Translations under genes and position numbers: made by a program | Shown: piece by piece, positions 42,096 to 52,300 of the stretch | Layout of the letters: each line of letters opens with the position of its first letter | How positions within the stretch are numbered: position 1 is the stretch's first letter | The notes under the pieces: model-generated | The model's database searches: none | Seen by the model: the letters and a program-made list of their open reading frames with translations, nothing else | What the model was told of the DNA's origin: nothing | From: Psychrobacter sp. I-STPA6b | GTDB lineage: Bacteria > Pseudomonadota > Gammaproteobacteria > Pseudomonadales > Moraxellaceae | Assembly (NCBI RefSeq): GCF_020662265.1 | Contig: NZ_VEWM01000010.1 | Span: forward strand, 62,001-126,000 | Reading direction: 5' to 3' | DNA length: 64,000 bases

Positions 42096-42171
42096 TGGTG
42101 GCTCGAGGCAGGATCGAACTGCCGACACAAGGATTTTCAATCCTTTGCTCTACCGACTGAGCTATCGAGCC
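42096..42171 (-). tRNA. tRNA-Phe (anticodon GAA)
   Basis: On the minus strand GGCTCGATAGCTCAGTCGG opens the molecule. The acceptor stem GGCTCGA pairs with TCGAGCC, the anticodon stem AGGATT/AATCCT holds loop TTGAAAA with anticodon GAA, and the T arm is GGCAGTTCGATCCTGCC. CCA is encoded. 76 bases in all. Confidence 0.97.
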
Positions 42172-42243
42172 GTATTTGTTTGAGGTCGCTATTAAACTAA
42201 ATATACGCCCATCTGTCAAGCACTTTTTAAAAAATTATTGCCA

Positions 42244-42663
42244 CTACTTCACCGATAACAGCTCATATTCTGCCATAATCTGATGAATATCCTCATCAGC
42301 AGGCACAAACTGACGTACGCCTTTTTTTACCTCACAATCATATACTTGCTTGATAAACTTACCCTCAATACCACGATTATGATTTTGTGGATGCACCGCT
42401 AAATATTGCAAGCGTTTACTATCCGTTTGCCCATCATCAAAACAGCCCATCACCGCAATGGGCTTATCATTAAACATACCCACATATAGCAGTCCGCCTC
42501 GTTTAAATTCCGATGTAAATAAGGCAATGGCATCTTCACCCTTATCAAACTCAGGGTGTTGCTCTAGCAAATCAGCCACTCGCAACGCCAGCTCATTTTC
42601 GCGGGCAGGCTCACGAATAATTGGGGCATTAAAATCATTTATTGCAACAGCTTCTAACGGCAT
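42244..42663 (-). CDS. GNAT-like acetyltransferase-fold protein
   Basis: 139 residues. YVGMFNDKPIAVMGCF, then KRLQYLAVHPQNHNRGIEGKFIKQVYD, matches the GNAT core; the acetyl-CoA pyrophosphate loop (usually R-x2-G-x-G/A) is here Asn-Arg-Gly-Ile-Glu-Gly, somewhat degenerate. The short C-terminus is atypical. It may be one of the small PanZ-like sensors or simply an uncharacterised acetyltransferase. It is close to tRNA-Phe and convergent with nothing; hisB is divergent across 177 bases. Confidence 0.7.
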   Translation of the reverse strand: MPLEAVAINDFNAPIIREPARENELALRVADLLEQHPEFDKGEDAIALFTSEFKRGGLLYVGMFNDKPIAVMGCFDDGQTDSKRLQYLAVHPQNHNRGIEGKFIKQVYDCEVKKGVRQFVPADEDIHQIMAEYELLSVK

Positions 42664-42840
42664 AATAGCGTTCCTAGTTAGTCAATTTGTAAATTAGATT
42701 AATGACAATATTTTAGCAAACAAACGGCTTGGGCATGGCACAAAAAGTGTGGGTTTGCTATTATCATCACCTTAATATCATTATTATGACCTTATCCTTT
42801 TTTATCTTATTTTCATTCATTTTAATTTAGCGAGCCAGCC

Positions 42841-43467
42841 ATGAGTCAACAGTCAACCTCTTGCCCATCAGCACGCCCTGCCCGTATTGCCACCGTTGAG
42901 CGTAACACTGCCGAAACTCAAATCACAGTTACCGTCAACCTAGACGGCACAGGTCAAGGCACAGTGGATACAGGCGTGCCGTTTTTAGACCACATGATTG
43001 ACCAGATTAAGCGTCATGGCTTGTTTGACCTTGATATTAAATGCGTCGGTGATACGCATATTGACGACCATCACAGCGTTGAAGACACAGGCATCACATT
43101 AGGGCAAGCATTTGCCAAAGCCTTAGGTGATAAAAAAGGTATCCGCCGTTATGGACATTTTTACGCCCCGCTTGATGAATCGCTATCTCGGGCAGTGGTT
43201 GATATCTCAGGTCGTCCGGGGCTACATATGGACATTCCATTTACCCGCTCGCATGTGGGTAGTTTTGACGTCGATTTATTTAGTGAATTTTTCTATGGCT
43301 TTGTTAATCATGGCTGGATGACGGTGCATTTAGACAATTTAAAAGGTAAAAATAGTCATCACCAAATAGAATCTACCTTTAAAGCCTTTGCTCGGGCTTT
43401 GCGTATGGCGTGTGAATATGATGAACGTGCGTTAAACACCTTACCATCGACCAAAGAGGCGTTGTAG
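42841..43467 (+). CDS. hisB: Imidazoleglycerol-phosphate dehydratase HisB
   Basis: 208 residues, monofunctional form. The metal-binding motifs [11 protein letters not shown] (residues about 79-89) and [15 protein letters not shown] (about 175-190) are present, along with [16 protein letters not shown] and the terminal STKEAL. It dehydrates imidazoleglycerol phosphate in histidine synthesis. The first 16 residues ([16 protein letters not shown]) are a short extension. hisH follows after 59 bases; the remaining his genes are not in the window. Confidence 0.97.
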   Translation: MSQQSTSCPSARPARIATVERNTAETQITVTVNLDGTGQGTVDTGVPFLDHMIDQIKRHGLFDLDIKCVGDTHIDDHHSVEDTGITLGQAFAKALGDKKGIRRYGHFYAPLDESLSRAVVDISGRPGLHMDIPFTRSHVGSFDVDLFSEFFYGFVNHGWMTVHLDNLKGKNSHHQIESTFKAFARALRMACEYDERALNTLPSTKEAL

Positions 43468-43526
43468 TTGCTGATGGCTGTGCAATCACACCTATCTAAC
43501 TTTCACTTGATGATTAAGCAAATAAT

Positions 43527-44174
43527 ATGACCAAAATCGCACTATTAGACTACGGCATGGGCAACCTACACTCAGTCGCCAAAGCATTAGAATATGTCGG
43601 AGCAGACGTGGTGGTTACCAACCAACCCCAGCAGATTGAAAGTGCCGACAAGCTACTCTTCCCCGGTGTCGGAGCAATGCACGACTGTATGCTCGGTATG
43701 CACGAGGCAGGCATTGATGACGTGGTACGCAACGCCATCTTTAACAAGCCAGTCATGGCGATTTGTGTTGGTATGCAAGCCTTGTTTGAATACTCAGAAG
43801 AAAACTCACAAAATGCTGATGGCACACCTTGTTTGGGCTTGCTTAAAGGACAAGTCAAAAAGTTTGATCCCAACTGGATAGACGAGCAGGGCAACCGCAT
43901 CAAAGTTCCGCACATGGGCTGGAATACCATCTCAGGCATGGACACCGCCCACCCCTTATGGCAAGGCGTTGATGAGCATACCCATTTTTATTTTGTGCAT
44001 AGTTATTACTGTCAGCCAGAAGATAATCGTATCGTATCGGCTCGTTGTGATTATGGCGTCGAATTTTGTGCCAGTGTTATCAAAGACAACCTATTTGCCA
44101 CCCAATTTCACCCCGAAAAAAGCCATAAAGCAGGGCTACAGCTATTAAAGAACTTTGTTGAGTGGGATATATAA
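43527..44174 (+). CDS. hisH: Imidazole glycerol phosphate synthase glutaminase subunit HisH
   Basis: 215 residues, class-I glutamine amidotransferase. The nucleophile Cys lies in [15 protein letters not shown], and the His/Glu of the triad in [13 protein letters not shown]. The N-terminal [18 protein letters not shown] is the HisH start. It delivers ammonia to HisF, which makes IGP and AICAR. hisB lies just upstream in the usual order. The expected hisA/hisF do not follow: instead there is a small membrane protein gene with a TTG start. Confidence 0.97.
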   Translation: MTKIALLDYGMGNLHSVAKALEYVGADVVVTNQPQQIESADKLLFPGVGAMHDCMLGMHEAGIDDVVRNAIFNKPVMAICVGMQALFEYSEENSQNADGTPCLGLLKGQVKKFDPNWIDEQGNRIKVPHMGWNTISGMDTAHPLWQGVDEHTHFYFVHSYYCQPEDNRIVSARCDYGVEFCASVIKDNLFATQFHPEKSHKAGLQLLKNFVEWDI

Positions 44175-44210
44175 TTAAAGGTAGATATTGCATCAGGTAA
44201 GGAAAATACA

Positions 44211-44534
44211 TTGACATTCCAATCCTTCAAACTATTTTTGATACAGTTATCTGGCTTAGATAGAGACGCTCTACATATCTATATTGGTATGGCTATCTTT
44301 TTGTCTTGCTTGATTATTTTTCGCAAGATTGGATTTCATCGTTATGGTTGGGCGTTGGTGATTACTACCTGCTTTGCACTATTGGGTGAAATATTTGATA
44401 TTCATGACAATATAACCACCCTGAATAAAATTGGTTTAAATGCCAGTATCCATGACATCATTAATACTTGTCTATTACCTTATGTTTTATATGGTATCAG
44501 TAAATGGACAAAGATTTTTGAGCTGAATAAATAA
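44211..44534 (+). CDS. Small membrane protein of unknown function
   Basis: 107 residues from a TTG start at 44211, supported by AAGGAAAA 8 bases upstream. Three membrane segments (IYIGMAIFLSCLIIFRKIG, WALVITTCFALLGEIF, and DIINTCLLPYVLYGIS) with a conserved-looking Glu-Ile-Phe-Asp-Ile-His-Asp loop between helices 2 and 3. I do not recognise the family; VanZ-like proteins have a similar loop. It is 36 bases downstream of hisH and may be co-transcribed. Confidence 0.6.
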   Translation: MTFQSFKLFLIQLSGLDRDALHIYIGMAIFLSCLIIFRKIGFHRYGWALVITTCFALLGEIFDIHDNITTLNKIGLNASIHDIINTCLLPYVLYGISKWTKIFELNK

Positions 44535-44549
44535 AGCATATTTGTTTTG

Positions 44550-44698
44550 TAGCCAATCCTGCTATCCGCTCATATCTGCTCAGCTAGGTGTGGCAGTGGC
44601 ACGGTTTGGGGCATTCCATCTAAACGAGCGACTACCCCAAAACCTAGCCACAGCAACACACCTAGCCGAGCAGGATAACCGCTACTATCAGGGCTAAA
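44550..44698. repeat. Modular palindromic repeat, copy B
   Basis: Flanks TAGCCAATCCTGCTATCCGC and GGATAACCGCTACTATCAG enclose a hairpin with arms of about 30 bases (44583-44611 and 44635-44666; GCTAGGTGTG.. against CACACCTAGC). It fills the 260-base gap before the LprI-like gene; the rest of the gap shows nothing. Confidence 0.8.
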
Positions 44699-44794
44699 CC
44701 GCACCTCAAGACGACTATTGGTACATAATTCACATTAGGGACAAGGTTTCTTTGCAAGATTAATTAAAACAGCGATACTAACAATGAGAACCAC

Positions 44795-45553
44795 ATGACA
44801 AAATCTATCTTTACCAATTTGGCTGTTTTTGTATCTTGCTTAGTCTCGATGCCTGCTTTTTCAGCCAGTTTTGATTGTGCGAAAGCCAGCAGTTGGGTAG
44901 AAAAAACCATTTGTTCTAATGCCCAGCTATCAAGTCTTGATGAGCAAATGGCAAGACATTATAAAAATAGCCTTACTAACGCCTCTGATAATCCAAATAG
45001 CACCCAAATTACCCATAATGCTCAGCGTAGATGGTTAAAATTTCAGCGTAATACCTGCACAACACAAGTGTGTTTGATTCGAGAATACCAAGAATATTTA
45101 GGTGAGCAGAGTACATACATTGGCGTAGAGGATAACCCTGAGGCTTTAAGTAAAGAAGATTTGCCAAACTCCAAAGCTTTTGGTCAATTTTCTACCATTG
45201 TCAATATATCCGTGTATGACCTAGATACTCAGCGTTGGCAGAGTACAGGTGATTCAGTTAATTCAATTTCTATTTATCCTGTCTCTAACAAACCCTATCT
45301 TGCGATAGTCACTGGTGATTTAATTTATACCAATGCTCATACATGCAGTTTTGATGATGAAAAAGCGACATGGTCAGAGAATCATTGGGTTTTAACTAAT
45401 TCGCAAGCAGGTACAACCTCTGAATTGCGTTTGTATCCAGCAACCCATCAAGACAAGACCCAGTTATTATTGCGAGATATAGACAATCAATATCGAGAGA
45501 CACACTGCGGTATGCGAGGGTATCTTGATGGAATTGTGTTGGATGCTGAGTGA
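44795..45553 (+). CDS. Secreted LprI-N (DUF1311) domain protein
   Basis: 252 residues. A signal peptide (about 1-24, ending AFSA) is followed by SFDCAKASSWVEKTICSNAQLSSLDEQM and ending with QRNTCTTQVCLIREYQEYL, the four-Cys lysozyme-inhibitor LprI N-terminal domain. The C-terminal 130 residues have more Cys (HTCSFDD, THCGMRG) and resemble no named domain. LprI proteins inhibit lysozyme or act as periplasmic adaptors in other groups; here the target is unknown. It is the last gene before the AT-rich DUF262 island. Confidence 0.82.
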   Translation: MTKSIFTNLAVFVSCLVSMPAFSASFDCAKASSWVEKTICSNAQLSSLDEQMARHYKNSLTNASDNPNSTQITHNAQRRWLKFQRNTCTTQVCLIREYQEYLGEQSTYIGVEDNPEALSKEDLPNSKAFGQFSTIVNISVYDLDTQRWQSTGDSVNSISIYPVSNKPYLAIVTGDLIYTNAHTCSFDDEKATWSENHWVLTNSQAGTTSELRLYPATHQDKTQLLLRDIDNQYRETHCGMRGYLDGIVLDAE

Positions 45554-45616
45554 TTATTACTTTTGCAACTAAACCATACTACAAGATAGGTTGCAATATT
45601 ATCATCTCACTTTAAA

Positions 45617-47623
45617 TTAAATGATTTTTATACTTCCTTCTAAATCTCTAGGACGGATACTTTTTAATAGATAGCAAAAGCTATTATCTTCTGCAATAGC
45701 TATGTAATGGGATTTTGAGTTATCTAATAATGTTTCATCTTTAATTAACTGTAGTTTCCAATTAGGGAATTTTTCAGGAGGCTCAAATGTTTCTATGATT
45801 TCTTCTAAGCTCATTGAGGTAAGCTTATGAATTAAAATTTTAAAATACTCTCGATTATATGAGTGAAGTAAGTATTCTATCTCCCTATAATTATCTATTA
45901 ATTTCCTTTTACTCATATCTTCTAGATACCAATATGACTGCCAATAATCGTAAAAATTATATTCCGAATTACCCTTTATGGTTAAAAGGGCTCTTCTTAA
46001 ATTATTAGTCAAGCAAACTTCACTTCCGAGGTGCTTGATAAAAGCTTGAGAAATATTCCTAAATTTTTCATCATCAAAATTGCAATGCTCGGGAATATAA
46101 TCTAAACAATAAAATATAAATTCCAATCGTCCCCTTAAAGTATCAGTATCTTCTAAGTCATAGATAATATTTTTTCTTTCAGGATTTTGTAAAATTAAAG
46201 TAGCTTTAACTCTCTCCTCTTCAACTTGAGCTTTTGAAAAAGTTGAACTAATTATATTAGATTTATCAGCTAAAAAATTATAAATATTATTTGCACCTGC
46301 AGATAAATCTATAATAAGGTTTAAAACACCAATAAAAGCTTGTGGACTACGAATAATATCTGGTCTTTTTCCATTTTTATCTATATTACCAAATGCTATA
46401 ATATTCCTAATAACTCTCATCCAGTTATTATAAAGTGTAGTATCAAAACCTGTAAGATTATCAATTTTTTCTAGATATTTAATTTGAGCGAAAAGTAATA
46501 CTTTTTGAGTATAAGATGCAACAGGAGAGTGAGTTAGAACTTCATGCAGTAAATTTTCCTGAGGTTCATGTCTAAAAAGCTCTAAATTAAGTTTATTTTT
46601 TAAAAAACTCGGATAATACTCTGTCAGTAAGTCTAAATAATTGACTAATCTTCTAAAACTTGATTCTGTTAACCAGTCAATAGAAATATTATGCGGATTT
46701 TCTTGAAGGGATTTTATAATATCATTTGTATCCTCTACTTGCTTAGTAGATGCTAAGTCCACCATAAATACAAAAGAAAAAAATCTTACAAAAGATTCAT
46801 CAATAGCAGAATATTTCCTAAAATTGCTCCATAGAAAGTCTGTCCATTTGGTATCAATCTTGACTTTGAAGCTTTTTTGAGCTGGTATTTTAGATTCCCA
46901 GTTAAAATCATAAACTCTCTTTTCTATACCTGCTTTAAAATTTTCAAAAGTAGTTAAAAGTTTTCCTCGAGCATTCATTTTTATATATAAATCATCCGTT
47001 AGACCTAAATATTCAAGCTCTATATAATAAAATTGTATAATATTTTTTGTAGTTAGTTTATCCCAGAGATTATTTATTTTAAAGAAATTTTCATGTATAT
47101 CATCAAGTGTATTTAACATCGCACTAATAGTCGAATCATTCTTCCATGATAAAAAGAACCAAGAAGAATCTTTTATAATACTACTTATTTTGATAGTAAC
47201 CGAGTCATTATCTTCACCTATTTCAGGAAATGTATTTAAATTTTCGACTAATTTTCGACAGAAATCGCGCGAAGTCATACGAGTCTCATATGAAAAATTA
47301 GCAAGTATTTTATAAGTATCATAAGGAATTTTGCTAGTTATAGAAGCATAACAATGTAAAAGAAATAAAGTTGTTAAGCGTTGTTGTCCATCTAGTGGTT
47401 GAAACTTATTATTTTCAATACTTCCATAAATAAAATCTAACATTAATATTTCATCTTTGTGTAGACTTTCATATAAAGCTTTTAGAAAATAGCTTCTAAT
47501 CTTTGATTGACTTTCTCTTCCTTGAGCATAATCTCTTTGAATGATAGGTACTTCTATAGCATATTTATTTAAGAGCTGATAGAAAGTTAATGACTCACCT
47601 TGATAATTAGGTTTGTTTTTCAT
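45617..47623 (-). CDS. DUF262 protein, second gene of a GmrSD-like pair
   Basis: 668 residues. The N-terminal DUF262 (ParB/sulfiredoxin-like NTPase) domain has VPIIQRDYAQGR (residues 25-36) and LDGQQRLTTLFLLH (77-90), the Asp-Gly-Gln-Gln-Arg motif of GmrS-type proteins. The large C-terminal part is Lys/Asn/Ile/Phe-rich and shows no recognisable DUF1524/HNH motif. It follows the other DUF262 gene after 2 bases. DUF262 proteins are typical of type IV restriction systems (GmrSD, SspE) and of the RloF group near type I loci. The AT-rich composition contrasts with its neighbours and indicates horizontal transfer. Confidence 0.85.
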   Translation of the reverse strand: MKNKPNYQGESLTFYQLLNKYAIEVPIIQRDYAQGRESQSKIRSYFLKALYESLHKDEILMLDFIYGSIENNKFQPLDGQQRLTTLFLLHCYASITSKIPYDTYKILANFSYETRMTSRDFCRKLVENLNTFPEIGEDNDSVTIKISSIIKDSSWFFLSWKNDSTISAMLNTLDDIHENFFKINNLWDKLTTKNIIQFYYIELEYLGLTDDLYIKMNARGKLLTTFENFKAGIEKRVYDFNWESKIPAQKSFKVKIDTKWTDFLWSNFRKYSAIDESFVRFFSFVFMVDLASTKQVEDTNDIIKSLQENPHNISIDWLTESSFRRLVNYLDLLTEYYPSFLKNKLNLELFRHEPQENLLHEVLTHSPVASYTQKVLLFAQIKYLEKIDNLTGFDTTLYNNWMRVIRNIIAFGNIDKNGKRPDIIRSPQAFIGVLNLIIDLSAGANNIYNFLADKSNIISSTFSKAQVEEERVKATLILQNPERKNIIYDLEDTDTLRGRLEFIFYCLDYIPEHCNFDDEKFRNISQAFIKHLGSEVCLTNNLRRALLTIKGNSEYNFYDYWQSYWYLEDMSKRKLIDNYREIEYLLHSYNREYFKILIHKLTSMSLEEIIETFEPPEKFPNWKLQLIKDETLLDNSKSHYIAIAEDNSFCYLLKSIRPRDLEGSIKII

Positions 47624-47625
47624 AT

Positions 47626-49329
47626 TTAGTTCTCAATATAATTATATTTTTCTAAAGTAGTAATTAAATCATTTTCATAGTTTTCTTTATCTAATTGTGT
47701 CCAAAAAGATATTTTGGGAGGATATGAGCTAAAATATTTAAGAAAAACATTTTTTGTACATATAGGAATAAATATTCCTTTTTTATCTCTATCAATTATA
47801 GTTTTTCTTTTTATAGGAAAAACTGCATTTTTATAACTTCTATTAGTAGTTGAGTCTAATAAAGTAAGATTAAATAGACTATCTACATCATCTTCTAATT
47901 TAATATGCTGATTGAAGTGATTATTTATTTCTTCAAATAGAATTATGAAACTCTCTTCAGATTCATCCCAACTATCAATTCTATCTATTAAATCATGACT
48001 ATCTGGAGCTAAAGCTTCAGTATCTATAAAAGTTCTAGAATCAACTAACCATTGTTTTCTATTTTTCTCATCAGGAACTCTATTTTTGATAGAAGTTATA
48101 TGTTCGATATCCCATTTTTGATTCTCATATAAGTCAAAAGGGAAATATGAATTATCTTTATCACTTGATAACATAGTTAGTATATTATACAAAAGCAATA
48201 TTTTTCTTACTTCGGTAGTATCATTGTACTGTAAATCTCTCACAGATATTTTTCTGAGGCTGAATTTTATTTTTTCATCTAAATATTTATGAAAATCTGA
48301 TTTTTTCTTACTACAAGATTCTTTATAAAGTTCTTTAATGTTTATAGCATTAACTGTTATAAGACATCCTATTTTATGATATAAACTTCTTTCTTTATAC
48401 CATTCATAAAATCTATTATAATAATCTTTAATTTCATTCCAATTTTCTGATAAAATATCGTTGCTAGGTTTTCTAAATTTTTTACTAAAAAATCTGAAAG
48501 TTGCAAGTTTATCTTTACTATCTGGATTTTCATTCATTAAATCGAATATAAATTCTATACGATTTACAAATTTCCTTTCTTTGTTTATAAAATACCAGAA
48601 TCTATCATCTTGTAGCGAACCTTCGATTCTATCCCATTCATTTGCTATTTCTAATTGACGTAATTTTAACTTGTTATCTTGTTCATTGAAGTTTGAGCTA
48701 TTTAAAAATAAGGCTTTTATTAACTCTGAGTTAGTTAATGGTATTTTTCCTATATTAATTCTAGTGAATATAGAAATAGCATCATCCTCAATGCTTTCAT
48801 ACCAAATAACTCTTGAGTGAAACTTAAATTTTGATGAGAAATTTAATTTATCAAAAGATATATCCTGATTTTTTTTATCAAACCATGCTGATATAGTTAT
48901 ATAAGCTTTTGAAATATAATAAAAATCTATATTACTTTCATTGATTTTTTGATTATCCTCTAAGCTTTCAAGAAATAAACTAGAAGAAGGACGAGTTTCA
49001 TAATTTAATTTAAATATTTTTTCTCTTTTACTTATTATGTAGTCTTGATTTAAATAGAATAAGATGAGATATATAGTAGTAAGACGTTGTTGTCCATCAA
49101 TAACTTCAAACTCTTCATTATCAGTTTTTTTAACAACTATAGGTTGCAAACAGTACCAAGTTTTATCATCTGACTGAGAATCGATTGCACGAGGAGTGAA
49201 ACTGTTAATATCGTTAAGCAATTCAGTAATTTCAGTAGCAGTCCATCGATACCCTCTTTGATAAGAAGGTATTATGAAATTACAGTCTCGTAGTTCGTTT
49301 ATCGTTTTGAGTTTAAGTATATTTTGCAT
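47626..49329 (-). CDS. DUF262 + DUF1524-like protein, first gene of a GmrSD-like pair
   Basis: 567 residues from ATG 49329 (a GTG at 49338 is an alternative; neither has a strong binding site). DUF262 is at the N-terminus: IIPSYQRGYRWTATEI (19-34) and VIDGQQRLTTIYLI (76-89). Around residue 406 WDIEHITSIKN resembles the EHI element of DUF1524 nucleases, and NRSYKNAVFPIKRKTI further on matches the Asn-rich end of the His-Me finger. So a nuclease of GmrD/RloF type is likely, triggered by NTP-dependent recognition of modified or foreign DNA. The second gene, DUF262 only, could be a partner. Confidence 0.85.
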   Translation of the reverse strand: MQNILKLKTINELRDCNFIIPSYQRGYRWTATEITELLNDINSFTPRAIDSQSDDKTWYCLQPIVVKKTDNEEFEVIDGQQRLTTIYLILFYLNQDYIISKREKIFKLNYETRPSSSLFLESLEDNQKINESNIDFYYISKAYITISAWFDKKNQDISFDKLNFSSKFKFHSRVIWYESIEDDAISIFTRINIGKIPLTNSELIKALFLNSSNFNEQDNKLKLRQLEIANEWDRIEGSLQDDRFWYFINKERKFVNRIEFIFDLMNENPDSKDKLATFRFFSKKFRKPSNDILSENWNEIKDYYNRFYEWYKERSLYHKIGCLITVNAINIKELYKESCSKKKSDFHKYLDEKIKFSLRKISVRDLQYNDTTEVRKILLLYNILTMLSSDKDNSYFPFDLYENQKWDIEHITSIKNRVPDEKNRKQWLVDSRTFIDTEALAPDSHDLIDRIDSWDESEESFIILFEEINNHFNQHIKLEDDVDSLFNLTLLDSTTNRSYKNAVFPIKRKTIIDRDKKGIFIPICTKNVFLKYFSSYPPKISFWTQLDKENYENDLITTLEKYNYIEN

Positions 49330-49478
49330 GAGTCTCACTAGATAGAATTATTATGTCAAGTTTTTTGAGTTTATAAGCATTATATTAATAGTTGTTTGGG
49401 TGTCATGTCTATAGTTCTTTTTTCTGTATACGATATTTTTGATTATGTGAAAAGAGTATTTTTAACACTCCCCCCCCC

Positions 49479-52205
49479 TCAAGCCATACCCCGTACCCTT
49501 GCCATAATCCCTTTTTTAATCACCAAACGTACATAGCTTACCGCAATAATCAGTAACACCGCCAGCAACGCCACACCACCCATCGCAAAGCTTGCCCACG
49601 GCACACTAAAACGTAAATCAAACCACTGCGTAATCAGCACCCAAGCCGTGATACTCGCCCCGACCACCGCAATCAGCCCCGCACTGATACCCAATAAACC
49701 AATCTCTAAAATATTAATCGCATACAAGTCACGAGTCTGCATACCGAGCAACCGAAACGACGCACTGTCTCGCAGACGGTCTTGTGACGTGGATAACAGC
49801 GACGTAATCAGCACCATCATACCCGTAAGCAACGCAAGCAAAGTAAACACCTGCACCAATCGGCTCATCTGAGCCACAAAAGTTTGGATTTGTTTGGCAA
49901 TCGCCCCACCATCAATACTGGTAATCGCAGGAAACTGGCGAGCAATATTGGTTTGCAACTGTGGAATGCTCTTAGCATCGACCCGAGCCGTAGCAAATTG
50001 AATCTGTGGAGCGTCCGCCATCACACTTGGCTCAAATAAAAAGTAAAAAAACGGACTAGGACCTTTTTCATAACGCTCACGAATACTGGTGATTTGCCCA
50101 ACCACCTCAATACCCTGAATATTAAAACGTATGTGGTCGCCCAATCCCACCCCCAGCATCTCAGATGCCGTATCCAAAATCGACATCGGTACTGCTGTAT
50201 CCGCAGGGAGTGTGGTTGAGGTATTATCTGTATTATCCGTTTCTATGCCAGTTTTTGATTCTGTTTTTATATCTGTATTTGTCACAGGGGCATAAAGCTG
50301 GTTAGCCACCACCGCCTCTGCAATAAATTCCGTATCCATCAACGAATCGGCATAGCTAAGATTAAAAATACGTGTCGGGTCATCGCCTGTCCCCGACTCA
50401 ATCTCACTGGCTGGCACACCGCCCGCCTCAATAATACGTGCCCGAATCACAGGATAATAAGTCAACGGAGCATCAATCATCTTATCCAGCGTATCGTGTT
50501 GCTCAGACTGCACATCGAGCAAAAATAAATTAGGGGCATCTTGCGGATATGCCTGAATAAACTGGCTATTTAAACTGTGATTTAATAGCGTTACCATGGT
50601 CAAAACCGCCACCGACAAAGCAAGGGTCACAAAAAACAGCCCCGACTGATTGCCCTTACGGGACAAATTATGAATGGCTGTGCGTCCCAGCCAGCCCAAC
50701 TGTCTATGACTTGCAATCGCACTTAACAGCCACAACCAGCCCCGAGCCAATAACCAAAAACCACCCGCCAATAACCCCATACCAAGCAACGCTTGCCCCC
50801 CTGTCAGTACCGAGCCGAACTCAAACGCCAACAAAGCAAAACTGGCAAGCACCACCAACACATACCAATAGACAGGCGGACGCTGACGGCGACTATTGTT
50901 GGCTTGCTTTAATACCGCTGACGGTTTGGTATGAGTCACTGCATACAGGCTATGTTGCACAATCAGCAAGGTAATCGTCACCGCCACAAGGCTAATTTTT
51001 AACACACTCAGCGGTTGAATCGACAGCACAATATCACTGGGCAACACCGCACTCAAATAACGTCCCCCAAGCCTAAGCATCGCCACACTCATCAGCACCG
51101 AACTGGCACAAGCAAGCCCCGCCATCAGCAAAAACAAACGATAATAACTGTGCTTAATCGACCCAACCGACTCACCCAACGCCCGACGAATCGCCGTCGC
51201 CCGTTGCCCCAAATCCACAAACGCCTTCACCACACTTAGCAAAGCCACCGCAGATAAAAACAGCACCGCAATCACCAACAACTTCAAAAACCGAAGCACA
51301 TTATCCGACACCCGTGACACCGACGTATCCGTACTATCGGCATCACTCATGGTTACATCAGGCTGACTTGCCAAAATCTCAGCCAGCCGAGCCTGCTCAG
51401 CCTCAATCTGCTCAGGCGACCCTGCAAGCTCAATGCGATAACTCACCCGACTACGCTGACCAAGTAATTGCGTCGCCTCTAAATCCGAGCTTGCCATCAA
51501 CACCCTTGCCCCAAAGCCAAAAGCCGTCAACGGGCGGTCAGGCTCAGCGGTCAGCTCATCGCTAATCGTAAACACCGCCTCACCAATCTTCACCTCATCA
51601 CCGACACTTAGCCCCAGCCCAGTCAGCACCTGTGTTTCTACCACCACCTGATGCGATTTTAATTGCTCAGACAACGCCTTACCCGATGCCAACTTCACCT
51701 CACCATACAGCGGATATGCAGGTGATACCGCCTTAATCCGAGCCAGCAAGCTATGCGAATTGTGCGAATTATCCGTCTCTTGCACCGCCTTTGTTGCTTT
51801 TGCTTGCCCCGTAATCATCGCATTAAACTGCGACTCATAAACCACATTATCAGGCTCAAACCCACGCACCGCCGACAACACAGACTCAGACCACGCCTGC
51901 TGACTGGTCAAAACCAAATCACCGCCCACCAACGCCCGCTGATTATCCGCCACATAATCGTCCACCGATTGTTGAATCGAATCCAACGTCAAATACGTCG
52001 ATAACGACAAAATCATCGCCAACAAAAACAACAACGGATAAATCCAATGTTGCACCCAACTACGACGCACCACCTTATTACCCAATACCGAGCCTGAAAA
52101 CCAAGCATCAGCGAACGCTTGCTTTTTTAAAGAGGGCTTATTTTGAGAGTGGTTGTTTAAAGGTGGTTTATCTAAAGAATGGTTATCAGGTGTGGACATA
52201 ATCAA
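49479..52205 (-). CDS. ybbP: ABC transporter permease, YbbP type
   Basis: 908 residues. A first membrane helix (about 48-70) is followed by a long periplasmic domain, three FtsX-like helices (about 310-430), more helices (480-545), a second periplasmic domain of about 270 residues and a final FtsX group. The segments LRFLKLLVIAVLFLSAVALLSVV and LSRLVQVFTLLALLTGMMVLITSLL flank them. This ten-helix layout with FtsX domains is YbbP, the partner of YbbA ATPase; the function is linked to export or membrane stress. The ATPase gene lies 1.9 kb upstream beyond inserted genes. The first Met is doubtful; MSTPDN (codon 3) is also possible. Confidence 0.88.
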   Translation of the reverse strand: MIMSTPDNHSLDKPPLNNHSQNKPSLKKQAFADAWFSGSVLGNKVVRRSWVQHWIYPLLFLLAMILSLSTYLTLDSIQQSVDDYVADNQRALVGGDLVLTSQQAWSESVLSAVRGFEPDNVVYESQFNAMITGQAKATKAVQETDNSHNSHSLLARIKAVSPAYPLYGEVKLASGKALSEQLKSHQVVVETQVLTGLGLSVGDEVKIGEAVFTISDELTAEPDRPLTAFGFGARVLMASSDLEATQLLGQRSRVSYRIELAGSPEQIEAEQARLAEILASQPDVTMSDADSTDTSVSRVSDNVLRFLKLLVIAVLFLSAVALLSVVKAFVDLGQRATAIRRALGESVGSIKHSYYRLFLLMAGLACASSVLMSVAMLRLGGRYLSAVLPSDIVLSIQPLSVLKISLVAVTITLLIVQHSLYAVTHTKPSAVLKQANNSRRQRPPVYWYVLVVLASFALLAFEFGSVLTGGQALLGMGLLAGGFWLLARGWLWLLSAIASHRQLGWLGRTAIHNLSRKGNQSGLFFVTLALSVAVLTMVTLLNHSLNSQFIQAYPQDAPNLFLLDVQSEQHDTLDKMIDAPLTYYPVIRARIIEAGGVPASEIESGTGDDPTRIFNLSYADSLMDTEFIAEAVVANQLYAPVTNTDIKTESKTGIETDNTDNTSTTLPADTAVPMSILDTASEMLGVGLGDHIRFNIQGIEVVGQITSIRERYEKGPSPFFYFLFEPSVMADAPQIQFATARVDAKSIPQLQTNIARQFPAITSIDGGAIAKQIQTFVAQMSRLVQVFTLLALLTGMMVLITSLLSTSQDRLRDSASFRLLGMQTRDLYAINILEIGLLGISAGLIAVVGASITAWVLITQWFDLRFSVPWASFAMGGVALLAVLLIIAVSYVRLVIKKGIMARVRGMA

Positions 52206-52300
52206 AATCTATATTGAGTAGCAAAGCAGAAGAGTATAACAACAAGTGATACAATGAAAGTGAGTAAAAATACCAGCAATAATAGTTAATTAAATGATAG

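Noticed and set aside
44211..44534. hisA or hisF following hisH
   Set aside because: The product is a 107-residue membrane protein with no (beta/alpha)8 features; the his genes must be elsewhere.
49463..49478. Run of nine C between the DUF262 island and the ybbP gene
   Set aside because: It lies outside both reading frames and no phase-variable gene depends on it; also prone to sequencing error.
51015..52004. Long open frames opposite ybbP and other genes
   Set aside because: They are antisense to well-supported coding sequence, have Arg/His/Pro-rich low-complexity translations and no binding sites.
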